NCBI GenBank assembly: GCA_016271365.2
Contig: CM057456.1
Span: 610,767,501 to 610,831,500, forward strand
Length of the DNA: 64,000 nt
DNA from: Neoceratodus forsteri
Taxonomy: Eukaryota; Chordata; Ceratodontiformes; Ceratodontidae
Direction: 5' to 3'
Below are positions 51,222 to 62,768 of the stretch, piece by piece. The notes beneath the pieces are model-generated. The model worked only from the letters and a program-made list of their open reading frames with translations. It was not told the DNA's origin and made no database searches. The position numbers were made by a program, and so were the translations under genes. Numbering within the stretch: the first letter of the stretch is position 1; each line of letters begins with the position of its first letter.

Positions 51222-53038
51222 GGGCCAGATATTGAAAACTTTGAGCCTGGATGTAGATAACACTGCCTGCCGGGCAAACGTAGCCAGGAGCACAAAGCAA
51301 GCTATATTCAAAAGGAATAGCCCGGGGCAAACAGCCTCTGAATATAGCATGGGAAAGAGGCTATGCAAACTGGGCTGGGAGTGCAGGGCAACCGTAGCCC
51401 TGGAATATGACAGCACTGAATATAGCTACCAGGAAGTGCAAACCACAACAACAAAACAGTGCACATCGACGTGAGGGTAGGTAGAGAGGTACTATGTGGT
51501 CAATGTGTGTGCCAGCAAATGCGTGGACCCAGCACAGCTGCAGGCAGCAGCAGATGTGAAAGAACAGTGATCAGAACTGTACAATATTCCCCAAACCATT
51601 AACGCCCGCTAACACGTTAGCACGACTTTAGCACGGAACTAAGCGGTTTGCCCGGTGCAAACATGTTAGCCCGGCGCTAAACATTGTCATATTCAAAAGT
51701 GACATGCAGATGAGCCTACTTAGATAGTCTCTGGGCAAACAGCCACATTAGCATCTCATCTTGCCCTGATCTGCATGCGGTTTGCCCAGCATTACTACAG
51801 GGTCCCACAGCTCCACCTGTGGGTCAGTCTGGAAGTACAGGGGCTGGCCAGGTCCGACCGCAACTCCACCTGTAGGTCAGTCAGGCAGTGCATGATGATA
51901 GCTGCAGGCTACATTTGAACAGTACAGCATACCATAGCATATCGTACCCCAGGGGACAACACAGCATAGGCACAGGTGGTGGTGGTGCTGCATGTCACCG
52001 TCCCACTGTAGGTCATGCTACAGTGCACAGCAGACACTACAGTAGCGAGGGGGCTGGTAGTGTGAGGGACACAGCAATGCCTATGGTATGTAGGGCAGTG
52101 ATGACCACTGCACTGTACACAGTGACAGGCCTAGCTTGCAGGTAATTACTGACAGTGGACAGTACTGTTATGCTGTTGTGTGATCCACAGATGCTGCACC
52201 TGTGGCATGGGATGCACATAGTGTCATGTACGTGGCTGGCTGTGTGTGCTGTGGCATCTGTACAGTTGTGTGGTAGGTGGCTGGGGGGGCATGTAAGATC
52301 CGACAGGCACACAGGTGGTGGCGTATTCCCACTACTGGCCCATGTGCACTGCGTGATGTGTCCCAGCCTTGTGGCCACATCTGGGCTGTGGTGCGGGCTG
52401 GCCACCCGTACACCCTCCCCTCACTGGCCACCATGCCCACAGTGCTGCATGTGTATGCTGGCATCTGTTAGGCACCACAGTCGTATGGCCTGCATGTGTG
52501 TGCTATATGGCCACGCTATCATGATGTCCCCTATGGGTCGGATCATCCCTTGCTGTCTGTGCTTGGCTGGGACTGGTGGCAGCTGCTGGCATCATGATGG
52601 TGCCAGCAGTGAGCAGCATGTGTCCTCCATGTCTGGCATTTTCTAAGTGTCATACTCCTATGTTAGGGTTGTGCAAGCCGAGCATATCCTGTGCTAACAC
52701 CACGCAATGCACCAGTGACGTGAAAAGCTGTTTGCTCAGGGTTAAGACCAGCTTTTCCTGGGCGGTATATTGTGCTGCGCTAAGGGTCGCTCTGTGTCAT
52801 GCTAAACACCTTAGCATATAAGATATCTCATAAGCCTTTATTCATGTCACTGTGCCCTTGCATATCATTATGCTTTGCCGGGCGCTACTGCTGTTCTTGG
52901 CGTGCTAGTTGGCCTTTTGAATATGGCAGACCCGAGCTAATCCCGCGCAAACTGTTTGCGAACCGAGCAAAGGATTGTAATTCCGATTTTATTCAATAAA
53001 TAAATAAAAATAAAAAAAAAATAAAAAATATCTGGTCC
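51222..53038. mobile_element. Non-autonomous DNA transposon, 1.8 kb
   Basis: Inserted in L1 ORF2. Ends GGGCCAGATATT and AATATCTGGTCC are inverted; flanking triplets are TAG (51219-51221) and TAA (53039-53041), a one-mismatch 3-bp duplication. Removing it rejoins the L1 text at an N-I-K-L-L-N-E-V segment. The ends resemble those of the Harbinger element at 55372-62768 (GGCCTGGATATTC). No transposase; the interior (51500-52650) is GC-rich, and its open frames are unrecognised. An A/T-rich tract (TAAATAAAATAAAA type) lies at 52996-53028. Confidence 0.75.
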
Positions 53039-55368
53039 TAAGCTTCTTAATGAAGTAGCTTTCATTTCATTGATTTAAAAGAAATTAATAACTTTATGAA
53101 AGATAATAGTACAACTGAAGTTAACATAGGGGTTGTTTGGGATACACTAAAGGCTTACTTAAGGGGTACACATATTTCATATGCATCCTTTAATAATAAA
53201 GCCAATCAACATCTCTTAGATTCATTAGAAGGAGAACTTGTGGAGGCGGAAGCCTATCTTATTTCAGCTGGTACGGGTATCTACAACGTCCTTCTTCTAA
53301 GAGATAAAATAAAAAGTGTATTTGAAAACAGAGCAAGGGGTCCTAGCAAGAGCAAGGGCAAATTATTATTTTCTGGAGGGAAAACCAGATAGACTACTAG
53401 ACTTTCAACTTCAAACTGAAAGATCACAAAATATTATAGATTGAGTGGAAAGTGAGATGGGACAGGAAATTACAGACCCCTTAAAGATAAATGAAACTTT
53501 TGTCTAATTCTTTACTAAACTATACACATAAGAAAATAAGGTAAACATACATAAGTTAGAGGAATTTTTTACAAACTTGCATCTTAAGAAATTAACAGAG
53601 CAAGATCAACGCTCTCTGAAAACTCAGATTACTATTCAAGAGATTCATGAAGCCATCTCAGAGCTATCAAACAACAAATCTCCAGGCCCAGACGGCTTTG
53701 GCCATGAATTTTGTAAACAATTTAAAGAATCTCTGTCCCATATAATGCTCCAACTATTAAGCAGCATAATGGTTGGCTTCACTCCTAAACACTGATTATA
53801 AATTATTTACAAGAATATTAGCAGAAAGATTAGCAAAAGTTATTAATAAAATTATTCATCCAGATGAGACGGGTTTCATACCGGAGAGAAAATTAATGGA
53901 GAATGTTTGCCGCACTTTAAATATATGGAAATTTCAGATTCAGACAATGCTGTGTTAGTAACGCTGGATGCCGAGAAGGCTTTTGATAGGGTGGGATGGG
54001 AATACCTCTGCTTTGCATTACAAAATTGTTAATGTGGGCAGAGATTCATTAATGTGATTTAAACAAATATAAAAAAAAAATCCTATGGCATGTATCAAAA
54101 CAAATAATCAGATTTCATCTCCCGTGCTGTTAAGTAGAGGTACAAGATAGGCATGTCCACTTTCCCCATTATTATGTAATTTATATATCAAGCCACTTGC
54201 ACAAGCTGTTAGGCAAGATAATAGAATTCAGTGTATGGATATAAATGGACAGAAACAAATAATATCACTCTATGCTGATGATATTTTGTATTTAGACAAG
54301 GCATTACATTTATTCCCTTATGCGATGCAGTTAATTGATAGTTTTTCTGATATATCTGGTTATAAGATCAATACTAATAAAACTGAGGTCCTTCCATATA
54401 GATCAGATTTTCCTATTACAAAATTTAAAACGCAGACAAACCTAGACATTACTAAAAAAAACTTAAATATTTGGGAGTTTGGATTACGCAGAAGAAAGAA
54501 GATTTATTTAGTGTAAACTATAATCTGCTTATTCAGAAAATCTCCAATTATTTACAAAGATGGACTCTGTTACCTTTGACCAAAATTGGAAGAGTGAATG
54601 TTGTGAAAATGAATTTACTCCCCAGGCTGCTCTTTTTCTTTCAAGCGTTGCCTATCTGGATACCAAAAAATATTTTCAAAAAATTGGAAACAGAAACTGA
54701 TAAAGGAGGACTAGACCTGTTGAATTTTAGATGGTACTTCTTGGCAGCTCAGTTAGCCCAGATTAAACCCTACTTTTCTCATTTGGAGAAACCAGGTTGG
54801 CTTTTGATGGAAGAGTTTAAAACGGTGTGTAAGGCTCTAATGGGGTTACTTGCCAGATTGGTAAATAAAGTGGATCCAGTGCCAATGTTGAAAACCACCA
54901 AACGTTCAATACAATACAAATCTGGAAGGAAGCCCATAAAGTAATAGAGTGGAAGGAAACATTATCCCCATATACTTCCCTAAAATGCATACCTAGTTTA
55001 AAAAAAAAATATTAATGACTTAGAGGTCAAAGAAGTATATCAAATTAGTCATTTCTTTCAACAAGAGGAATCTTTGGACTTCCCTATATTTAAAAATAAA
55101 TTTAACTTGGAAGAGGGCTACTTCCTTGTGTACTTACAAGTCAAGCACCTGATAAGGGCAAAGAAAGGATCCCTGGAGCAACCAGACAGCTCGCCTATTG
55201 AATAGATCTTTAGCTCAAACCTGGTTAAAAAATTAATTGGGCATATTTATTGAGCATGCCAGGAAAAAAAACCTACCATCCCTGGAGAAATTGTTTTTGA
55301 ATTGTAATAAAGATATTGGCTCAAGTCTTACAAAAGAAAAGTGGCAAAAAATAACTTCCAATGTACTC
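53039..55368 (+). pseudogene. L1 ORF2 reverse transcriptase region
   Basis: 53096-53392: NIGVVWDTLKAYLRGTHISY. 53577-53795: IHEAISELSNNKSPGPDGFG. After an apparent deletion at about 53790 (the text jumps from VGF to SLLNTDYKLFTRILAERLAK), HPDETGFIPERK. Then VTLDAEKAFDRVGWEYL near 53960, CPLSPLLCNLYIKPLA near 54160-54205, and ISLYADDILYL with YADD at 54271-54282. 54471-54944: LTKIGRVNVVKMNLLPRLLF, FFQALPIWIP. Many frameshifts. Ends at the Harbinger target CAG. Confidence 0.88.
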
Positions 55369-56089
55369 CAGGGCCTGGATATTCAAACTGTGCTCAAAAC
55401 TGGCGCAACAGCAGGAGCAAGCGTAAACCAGTTGCGCAAATGCGCTACAGGTGCGATATTCAAACATGGAGCAGAGCAAATTGTGCAAGCAACCAACATC
55501 TGAATATCGCACATACTGCCTCATCAGCAGAACCAGGAAGGAGAAGCGAGCCAATGTTGCGCCATGGCACAACCATGGAAGCTCAGCTGAGCATTCCAGC
55601 TGCCATAGCGCAAGCACAGCCCCCCAGAGCAATGGAACTGCACATCCAGGGAGGCAGGCTGGGGCCCACCGCCAGCCATGCCACACATGGGCACAGGAAC
55701 ACACTGCAGAACCCACACCACACGGCACACCCCAAGCACAGCATCACTGGGGTGGAGACGGATGATCCGATGCCATGGGGACAAGCCAACAAAGCATAGC
55801 AGAGCCCTGACACCCCAGCACAACCACTGGCAGGCGGAGAGTGCCACACACAGGGGTTGACAACCACAGTGCACATCAGCCCCCGTATGCACAGCGCACC
55901 CTGCACTGTGACCCCAAGACACCACCCATGTGCAGACTGGCACTGCAGGAAACCATGCAGACCCCCAGCACACGTCAGCCCCATGCAACACAGAAGCCTA
56001 CAAGCCAGACACACCCTGTGCACCCAGCAGTGGTGGCAGCAGATGGCAAGACCAACGAAAGTCACTGCCATGCTGGAGATACCTCCCAT

Positions 56090-56091
<2 letters not shown>

Positions 56092-56133
<42 letters not shown>
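56092..56133. repeat. (CA)n microsatellite
   Basis: About 20 CA units in an uninterrupted run inside the Harbinger element. Confidence 0.95.
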
Positions 56134-56135
<2 letters not shown>

Positions 56136-56339
56136 CCCAGGACCATACCAGCCCAGATGGCATGTACACACCTGCAACTGAGCACCCATAGCCAGCTGCA
56201 AATCAGAGACCAACACAGTATTCATATATCAGAATAGAAATGTATATTAAACATAGTGCAACAAGAACAATAAAAACTATTTACAAGGGGGGGGACGGGT
56301 ACAAGGAAGGGGTGTTCAAGAGGGAGGGATTAAAAACTT

Positions 56340-58234
56340 GGAGAGGGAAGGCAGGGTGGTAGGGATGGAAGAAGTGGGAAGGGTAATGCAGAGCTATGCC
56401 CAGCCGCTCCTGGTCCTCCCGCTGCTGGCGCCCCATTCTAGTCTGCCCCTGATGGCGCCCATGCTCTGTATTGCTCGCAGGATCCTGTGGCTTGCCACGC
56501 TGACCTCTGTGAGGCGACGGACATCCCGCTGCATCCTCCTTAGAACCTCGAGGCCCAGGAAAATGGGAACACAGTCAATGGCTGTGACTGACCACAACCC
56601 TGAACACCACCCAACCTGCAAGCCATATAGCCCAATGTCCCGCACCTGTGATGGCATGCACCCACCCACAGTGAACATGCACATGGCCATCACAAACAGG
56701 CGGCACCAGCTATCGCCACCACCGCCCACACACACTGCCCACGTCAATCACAGTACAAACTAGGCTGGCAAGTGATGTGGCAGCGTCGGGCGCGATGCCA
56801 GTTACACAGCTATGTGCCCAGTGCATGCCTGGACCACCAGTGGACGACACAGAGCGTGCGTGATCCTGCACTGTGATGCAGGTCACCTGTGTCATGCCTA
56901 CATACATGGATACATAGACAGTGTCGGCAGATAAGGGCCTATGGGACACCCAGTCTGTCCATTTGACCTTGTAAGTTCACTCTGTTGTCCTGTAAGTCTG
57001 TTGCCCTTACCCTGACCTCCAGAATTCCTTTATGGCTAACCCATGCATTCATAAATCCGTGACCAAGTCAGCCCCACCACTTCCTCTGGCAGGGTGTTCC
57101 ACTTGTCCACCACCCGTTCTGTGAAGAAATACTTTCTCATGTTTCCTCTGAATCGTCCCCCTCCAACTTCATCCCATGCCCTCTAGTCCTGGAACATCCT
57201 TACGCTTAAAATACTGTTTTCCTGCACTCTGTTCCCCCTGTAAGATACTTGTATGTCCCCATCATATCCCCACACCTCCTCCCCTCCAGGGAGTACATGT
57301 TCAGTTCCGTCAACCTGTCTGCATAGGACTTGTGATGCAATCCATGCACCATCCGTGTCGCCCTCCTCTGAACCCTCTCCACCCAGTCCATGTCCATACG
57401 TAGGTATGGTCTCCGGAACTGTACACTGTACTCCAGTGTGGGGACTCACTAGTGTTTTGTATAGTGGAATTATGACCTCCCCTTTGGTTGTGTCCTGCAT
57501 GGCTGGTGGTCTTGCCCCCCCAGCATGCAATAGCATCCATGAAGTAATGATACTCACACTCCTCCAGCAGCTGGGTCTGACGCTGCTGCTGCTGCTGTTG
57601 AGGCACAACACCCCCCGGCACCGGGGCCCTGGCACGGCCCACCTCACCCTGGTCCTGTGTCCTCACAATCCGGCCTGTGGGAGACATATGTTGAGACAAA
57701 CATCAGTGTGACTCAAAAGCAGAGTGCCCCCTGCCCCAGTGAGAGTGCCTGCCCACACAGCCATAACCATCCATCGCACAGCTGCACACACTGACACAGC
57801 CCACCGTGTCCGAGCCGGCACCTATGCACAGCCACCCAAGCACACACACACCGCTACAGAGAATATAGGTGCATAGATGGTACACTCACCTGGCCTAGGC
57901 ACCACGCCCGCCCTGTACGTGAAACGCGGCAGCGTCAGAGTTCCGGCTCCCTCCGGCGGAGGTCACTGTACCGGTGCCGGCACTGCTCAGCAGACCGGCC
58001 CCGGCCAGTGACCTCCACCAGGTCAGTGGCCACTTGCTGCCACATGTGGGTCCTAGGCATGGTGAGGGGGGCCTCACCATACAGTGCCTCACAGTGGGGC
58101 TCCACCAGGGCCACCAGGTTGGCCACTTCAAGCTGGCTCCAGGACACCGCCCTCCTCCTAGCCATGGCACCAACTTTACAGCAGGCAATATGGTGCCCCG
58201 CTGCGCCGTAACCCCACGTGGAGTTGTTGCGCAA
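56340..58234 (-). pseudogene. Harbinger Myb/SANT-like protein 1, multi-exon
   Basis: First exon 58234 to about 57935/57890: MARRRAVSWSQLEVANLVAL, VEPHCEALYGEAPLTMPRTH, MWQQVATDLVEVTGRGRSAE, QCRHRYSDLRRREPE, a Myb/SANT-like trihelix with W at positions 9 and 42. A donor GTGAGTGTACC lies at 57889. A second exon opens after CCCACAG near 57679 and carries a Gln run (CAG codons, 57578-57600) before another GTGAGT. The last part, 56577-56394 (RRMQRDVRRLTEVSVASHRI; RAIQSMGAIRGRLEWGASSG), looks like the C-terminal helix of such proteins. These proteins bind the transposon and carry the transposase to the nucleus. A stop at 57935 and the CR1 insertion break this copy. Confidence 0.65.
56900..57545 (-). 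mobile_element. CR1 3' fragment inside Harbinger
   Basis: Minus strand: [68 protein letters not shown], then the 3' UTR with GGAATTCTGGAGGTCAGGG, GACAGACTGGGTG, and the tail TGTCTATGTATCCATGTATG ending near 56900. It is among the youngest events, since it lies inside the innermost transposon. Confidence 0.9.
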
Positions 58235-59076
58235 TAGACCACCACAGGCTCCAATCGCGCTGTTCGAACAGCGCCGTCACTATATGGCGCTGTCACCAGA
58301 CAGCGCAATAGGGACGTCTACATGGCATGCCAACAGCACCAGGGGTCAGAGGGCATACACAAGGTCACGGCAATGACGCAGGCTACGCTGGCGTAGCCGC
58401 CCAGGATATGTATAGGCGTCGCCAGCGACTACCAAGCTGAGCACCAGTGCCACAGTGGACTATCACGCGGTAGTGCCACAGCGCCATATAGTGCCCAGTG
58501 CTGTAGGCGCCACTGGCACAATGGTGGCCATGGTCTGAATCGCCTATCGCCTCAGCAGGTCTGCAGCGCGATAGGCGCATCGCGTAAGCTGTCTGGGCAT
58601 GCGCAATGCAGTGTGGCACACAGCCACAAACCTGCGCCATTGGCTCGACCGGACCTTCCGTGTGCGCCAAAGCGCCATATACGCGATATTCAACCGACAT
58701 ATGCAAATCATGCGGTCAGCCATTCAAAAGCGCAGTGCGCGATTAGCATGTCATTAAAGTTGCGCCACACCTCATTTGCATGTGTTGCGCTATAAAATGC
58801 GACAGTGGGTTGTGCTGGCCAGATTTGGTTACTGCAGGTGAGAGGTGAGTTACATGCTGTGTGATGCTCAGGACAATGCTCATGGGCGGAGGATGATAAA
58901 GGCTGAGGGGCTGAGCATGAAAGGGCATAGAAAGGGACAAAGGGCACCCTTCGATCAGTATCTGCCATGCGGAGTGGAAGCGTGGGGGCTTCCGCCCCGA
59001 GCCGGCAGCTATGCTCATGGGGAAATGCTGTCGACTGCACAGTGACAGGTGTCCACTTCCACCCATACAGATCACC
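57886..59076. other. Divergent intergenic region of the Harbinger element
   Basis: From 58240 to 59076, between the heads of the two Myb-like genes, the text is GC-rich and full of short palindromes (GCGCTGTTCGAACAGCGC at 58257-58274; GGCGCTGTCACCAGACAGCG at 58286-58305; GATATTCAACC near 58684). It is likely to hold divergent promoters and transposase/Myb binding sites (inference). 57886-58234 is the first exon described above. Confidence 0.5.
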
Positions 59077-60607
59077 ATGACTGACCAGAGCCAAGCTGAG
59101 GGTGTGGACGGGCGGGCGTGGAGGAGGCCGAACTTCACAGCAGCAGAGGCAGGCCCTCTTCCAGGCCTACCTGGAGGATGAGCCACTAGTGAGTGGACGG
59201 AGGGCACCCCTCAGGAGCCGTGCAGCTGCATGGGAGGGGTAGCTCGGGCGTCAACCTGCCACGGAAGCCACACGCTCCGTGCAGGAATGCAAGAAGAAGA
59301 TGGGGACTGACCGCGGGAGGCTGAAGGAGAAGGTGGCAGCCTTCAGGGCGGCACATGCTGGCACTGGTGGGGGCCCACCAGTGGTGTTGCAGCTGACCCC
59401 TACAGAGGAGACACTGGTTGTGGCCATGCAGCCGAGTGCCATTGTGGGCGTACCAGATGGAGGATTCCAGACAGGTGGAAGCCCATCACTGCACGGTATG
59501 ACATGGTGGTGTTGTTGGGGGCTGTTGTTCACATGCACTCACATGTACTCTCTTTCTGTTACAGATCCTGTTTGTCTTCAGGAGACGGTGGTGGTGGTGG
59601 GTCCAGACAGTGATGCAGACCTGCTGGACGTGGAGGGGGGACCATCCACCTCCGCCACCAGCCTGCAGGCACTGCAGCAGCATGCACGCTGGGCCAACAA
59701 CTCCGGTGTCAGTGATACGGGTGCAGGGGGTGCACAGCCTGTGTCACAGCAGTCAGGCATGCAGGTATGTCAGCATGCTGTGCCTATGGCAGTGGTACGC
59801 ACCTGCACCATTGATGATAGCAGGCCTGCAATGGGCAGTGATAGGTGTGTGTCCCATGACGGACACATGGCAGGCCAGCACGTGCCCCTGGGCCTTCCTG
59901 GTTCACACCTGTGTACCAGCACGCTGGCACAGTCCCAGGCTGTGCCTGTCAGCACCGGTGGCTGTGCAGGTGTCTGGCACTGTTGTCAGCACGGAGGTGG
60001 AACAGGTGGACCTGGGGGCTCAGCAGTTGGAGGGGTGCAGCAGCAGTCGCACACCAGGTCTGGGGGTACAGTGTCAAGCAGTGGCACATGTCCACCGCCC
60101 TTTGATCCGCCCATACCTGGTCCTGGCGAACAGCGCCCACCCTCAAGGGGTGCTGTGCACCACGACCGTCCACACCCTGGGGGTCACGATGCCATTGGGG
60201 CACAGTACCCATTGGATGCGCACACCCGCCTGCTGCAGGACTCGGTACAGCTGCAGGGGCGGGTTGCAAGGTCCGTGGAGGCACTGTCTGTGTCCGTGGA
60301 GAGGCATAGCAGGGAGTCTGTACCACACACCCCACACAGTGCGCTCTTCACTCCCCGTTCCTGGCATCATGCGACACCAGGCCTGTTGACGCCGGGTTCT
60401 ACTGTGGGCATCCCGAGCACCCCTGGTGCAAATTTGTTTGGCAGGATGCAGACCCCTGTGCGGGCAAGGTCGCGTTCGCACAGTGGGACCCCTGGTGGTG
60501 CACCAGCGCCACCCGATGTGGCCCCTGCTCAGCCTGCCAGTGCTGCTGGGCCACGGCGGGGCCGCCCACGCATCCATGGTGGCCGTGGGACAGTGCTACC
60601 TGACTGA
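59077..60607 (+). pseudogene. Harbinger Myb/SANT-like protein 2 with AT-hook
   Basis: The ATG at 59077 opens MTDQSQAEGVDGRAWRRPNF, TAAE; after a shift near 59147 QALFQAYLEDEPLVSGRR and, past a stop at 59238, VQECKKKMGTDRGRLKEKVA, AFRAAHAGTGGGPP, the pattern of the Myb/SANT domain of NAIF1/zeste-like Harbinger proteins. A likely intron is 59474-59564 (acceptor TTTCTGTTACAG), then DPVCLQETVVVVGPDSDADL, with another donor GTATGTCAG at 59765. The C-terminal frame ending at 60607 has LLQDSVQLQGRVARSVEALS and GPRRGRPRIHGGRG, an AT-hook. Nuclear DNA binding is inferred. Confidence 0.7.
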
Positions 60608-61118
60608 GCTGTCTCCCAGTGCAGGCCCTGTCTGGTGCTGCCTTTGTGCAATGTGTGTCATGGTGGGCAGTGCACTGCTGGGTGCTCTGCTCACTAAGCT
60701 GACACACGGACCACCTGCACACTCCCAACTGCTGTCCACAGGCACGCTGCATGATGATGCCTGCATTGCACTGTACACCAAGGTGCAAGGGTGCTCAGGT
60801 CCTGACACACGTACATGGACAGTCCAGGTGGTGGGGGTGGTTGGTGGTGCTGTGTGTTGGCAATGTCATTTCCGCAGTGCTGTGCTGCTGCCCATGTATA
60901 CTGCCTGGTGTGTGTGTGTCCATATGAGTGCTCACCCCTCTCTGATGGTGTGTCGGTATGCCTGGAACCTTCAATTCCCTGACCTTCATGCACGGTGTGT
61001 TCCCCTGTGTGCCTGTGGTTTGCGCATGGACAGTGTTGCCTGCACATGTCCCCTTGACTTACCTGTGTTGGGCGTGGTGCTCTTCTGCAATGGTGTCCCG
61101 GTGCAGCTGGGCCTGCGG

Positions 61119-62290
61119 TCAGTCGGGGTCCCTCCGTCTAGGGGGCTGCTCATCACTAACATCACCGGCGCCACTGGCGTCCCGCCGCTGTCCCCTCTTG
61201 GACCTTGCGGCTATCCCATGGTCTTTGGTCATGTTGTGCAGGATGCAACAGGCCAGGAATATCCCACAGGCCTTTTGGGGCTGTACTGTAGGGCTCGGCG
61301 AGGTGTCCAGGCATCGGGCGTGCCTTGAGCATCCCAAACACCCGCTCTATGATGTTACGTGTTGCGGCATGTGCCTCATTGAAGCATAGCTGCGCTGGGG
61401 TCGTGGGCGCCGGTGCGGTGTGAGCAGCCAGGGACGGAGTGGGTATCCGCAGTCACCTGTGTGGAGATAGTGAGATCAGTGTCATGTCAGGTCCATATTG
61501 CCCATATCCTTGTGTGCTACTACCATGGCACCTGTGTCATTCCACCCTTGCCCAGAGTTTGCATTCCATACATGTGTACTCACCCACTAGATGACCCGTG
61601 GGGATGCCCCCACTCAATCGATGGCACAGTGCAGACTGGTGCCATATGAAAGGCATCATGTGCTCCCAGGGTGTGTGGCACAGACATTGATAATGCGTAG
61701 TGGCATCACACACCACCTGGCAGTTGACACTGGAAAACCCCTTTCGGTTCTGATATGCCTGGCCCGGGGCCAGGTATAGGCGTGCTAAATGGCCACATGG
61801 GTGCAGTCTGTGGCCCCTAACATGCCAGGCATACGTGCTACCCTGTGGAACTCCTGCATGTTTGTTATGCGCTCTGCCCGCGGTGCTGGGGAAATGGATG
61901 TACTCCGCGGCATGAGGCAGCAGTCGCTGAGGAATTGGGTGAGGATGCGTGGCGTGGCCGACTGTGTAATGCCTGTGGTGTCCCTGTTGGCCTCTGGAAG
62001 GTGCCCGTGGTGAGCAGGCACATGCAGGCTGTCACCTTGGTCTCCACAGACAGGCGTGATCCGTCGTGAGGGTGCCTGCATCACATCACTGCACAGCCTA
62101 GAGCCGTCTCAGTATTGCCCTGTTCAGCGGTACCGCCCACAATCTCGGCGTCTGTGTACAGCTCGCAAGCTGATGCGGGCACGATACCGCCTGTCGGGGT
62201 ATACCGCGCCAACGGGCTCCTCCGCGCCACGCCCCTGCAGCATGGTGTCTCACCCTCATTACAGCTTCCATGTGGAAGCTGGCACTGTCC
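61119..62290 (-). pseudogene. Harbinger transposase (DDE), two exons
   Basis: N-terminal part in shifting frames (VETKVTACMCLLTTGTFQR; ITQSATPRILTQFLSDC). RITNMQEFHRVARMPGMLGA, TDCTHVAI (61835-61785) holds the first catalytic Asp. PGQAYQNRKGFSSVNCQVVC, DATTHYQC follows. An intron (donor GTGAGTACACATG at about 61583, acceptor CTCCACACAG at about 61457) splits Gly of GDCGYPLRPWLLTPH, which holds the second Asp. NEAHAATRNIIERVFGMLKA (61361-61302) holds the Glu. After a shift CGIFLACCILHNMTKDHG ends the catalytic domain. All three DDE residues are present, but at least three frameshifts occur. Confidence 0.85.
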
Positions 62291-62768
62291 ATCTCCCTGG
62301 CTTCTGCCCCCCCGGCTGCTGTTCCTGTGTTACCCCCGCTGCCCCCACTGCTGCTTCCACTGCACCGGGCACCCCCACTGGCCTCTCTGTCCTCCTGGAC
62401 CCACTGTCCCTCTCTGCCCTTCCAGCTCCTCTCTCTCTCTCTCTCTGTCTCTCTCCCCCAGTTTGCGGCCTGCTAGGATTCTTGCGCCACTTCCTTGAGC
62501 CTTTTTAATTTGGCTCAATTCCGCTGCCTGCGCCCAGCTTCCGGCTGAGCCACTCTTGCGCATTAGCAAGTGTTGAGTGTCGCTTGCGCACTTTATGCAT
62601 GGACCCGCCCCCTTCGGTTGCACATGCCTTCATTTCCATTGCGCTGTTGCTCAGCATATTTTTGGTGGCGTAACTGGCCCCTTCTGAATATCACAGAATG
62701 GCGCATTTTTGGAGTTGCGCACGTGCAACCCTGTTGAGCATGGCGCAACCCTTTTGAATATCTGGGCC

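Larger units (their letters stand above)
55372..62768. mobile_element. Harbinger-type DNA transposon, 7.4 kb, three gene regions
   Basis: Ends GGCCTGGATATTCAAA and TTTGAATATCTGGGCC are inverted; the flanking triplet CAG (55369-55371 and 62769-62771) is a 3-bp duplication. Removal restores the L1 frame N-V-L-Q-V-F-K-N-S. It encodes a PIF/Harbinger transposase (minus, right side), a Myb/SANT-like protein with AT-hook (plus, middle) and a second Myb/SANT-like protein (minus, left). Base composition is GC-rich and CpG-containing, unlike the AT-rich L1 around it. A CR1 piece (56900-57545) interrupts it. Internal frameshifts mean this copy is probably inactive. Confidence 0.88.

Noticed and set aside
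52037..52646. Long frames inside the 1.8 kb element as a transposase
   Set aside because: No DDE, HTH or other transposase motif; the peptides are Cys/His/Trp-rich in a low-complexity way, as expected from GC-rich non-coding text.
55583..56191. 200-codon minus and 126-codon plus frames across the CA repeat
   Set aside because: The CA/TG run keeps several frames open; the peptides are dominated by HTHTHT or VCVCVC and have no domain.
60426..61328. 300-codon plus frame as a fourth Harbinger gene
   Set aside because: It overlaps the transposase on the other strand and reads through the end of the AT-hook gene; Cys-rich composition and no motif mark it as a shadow.
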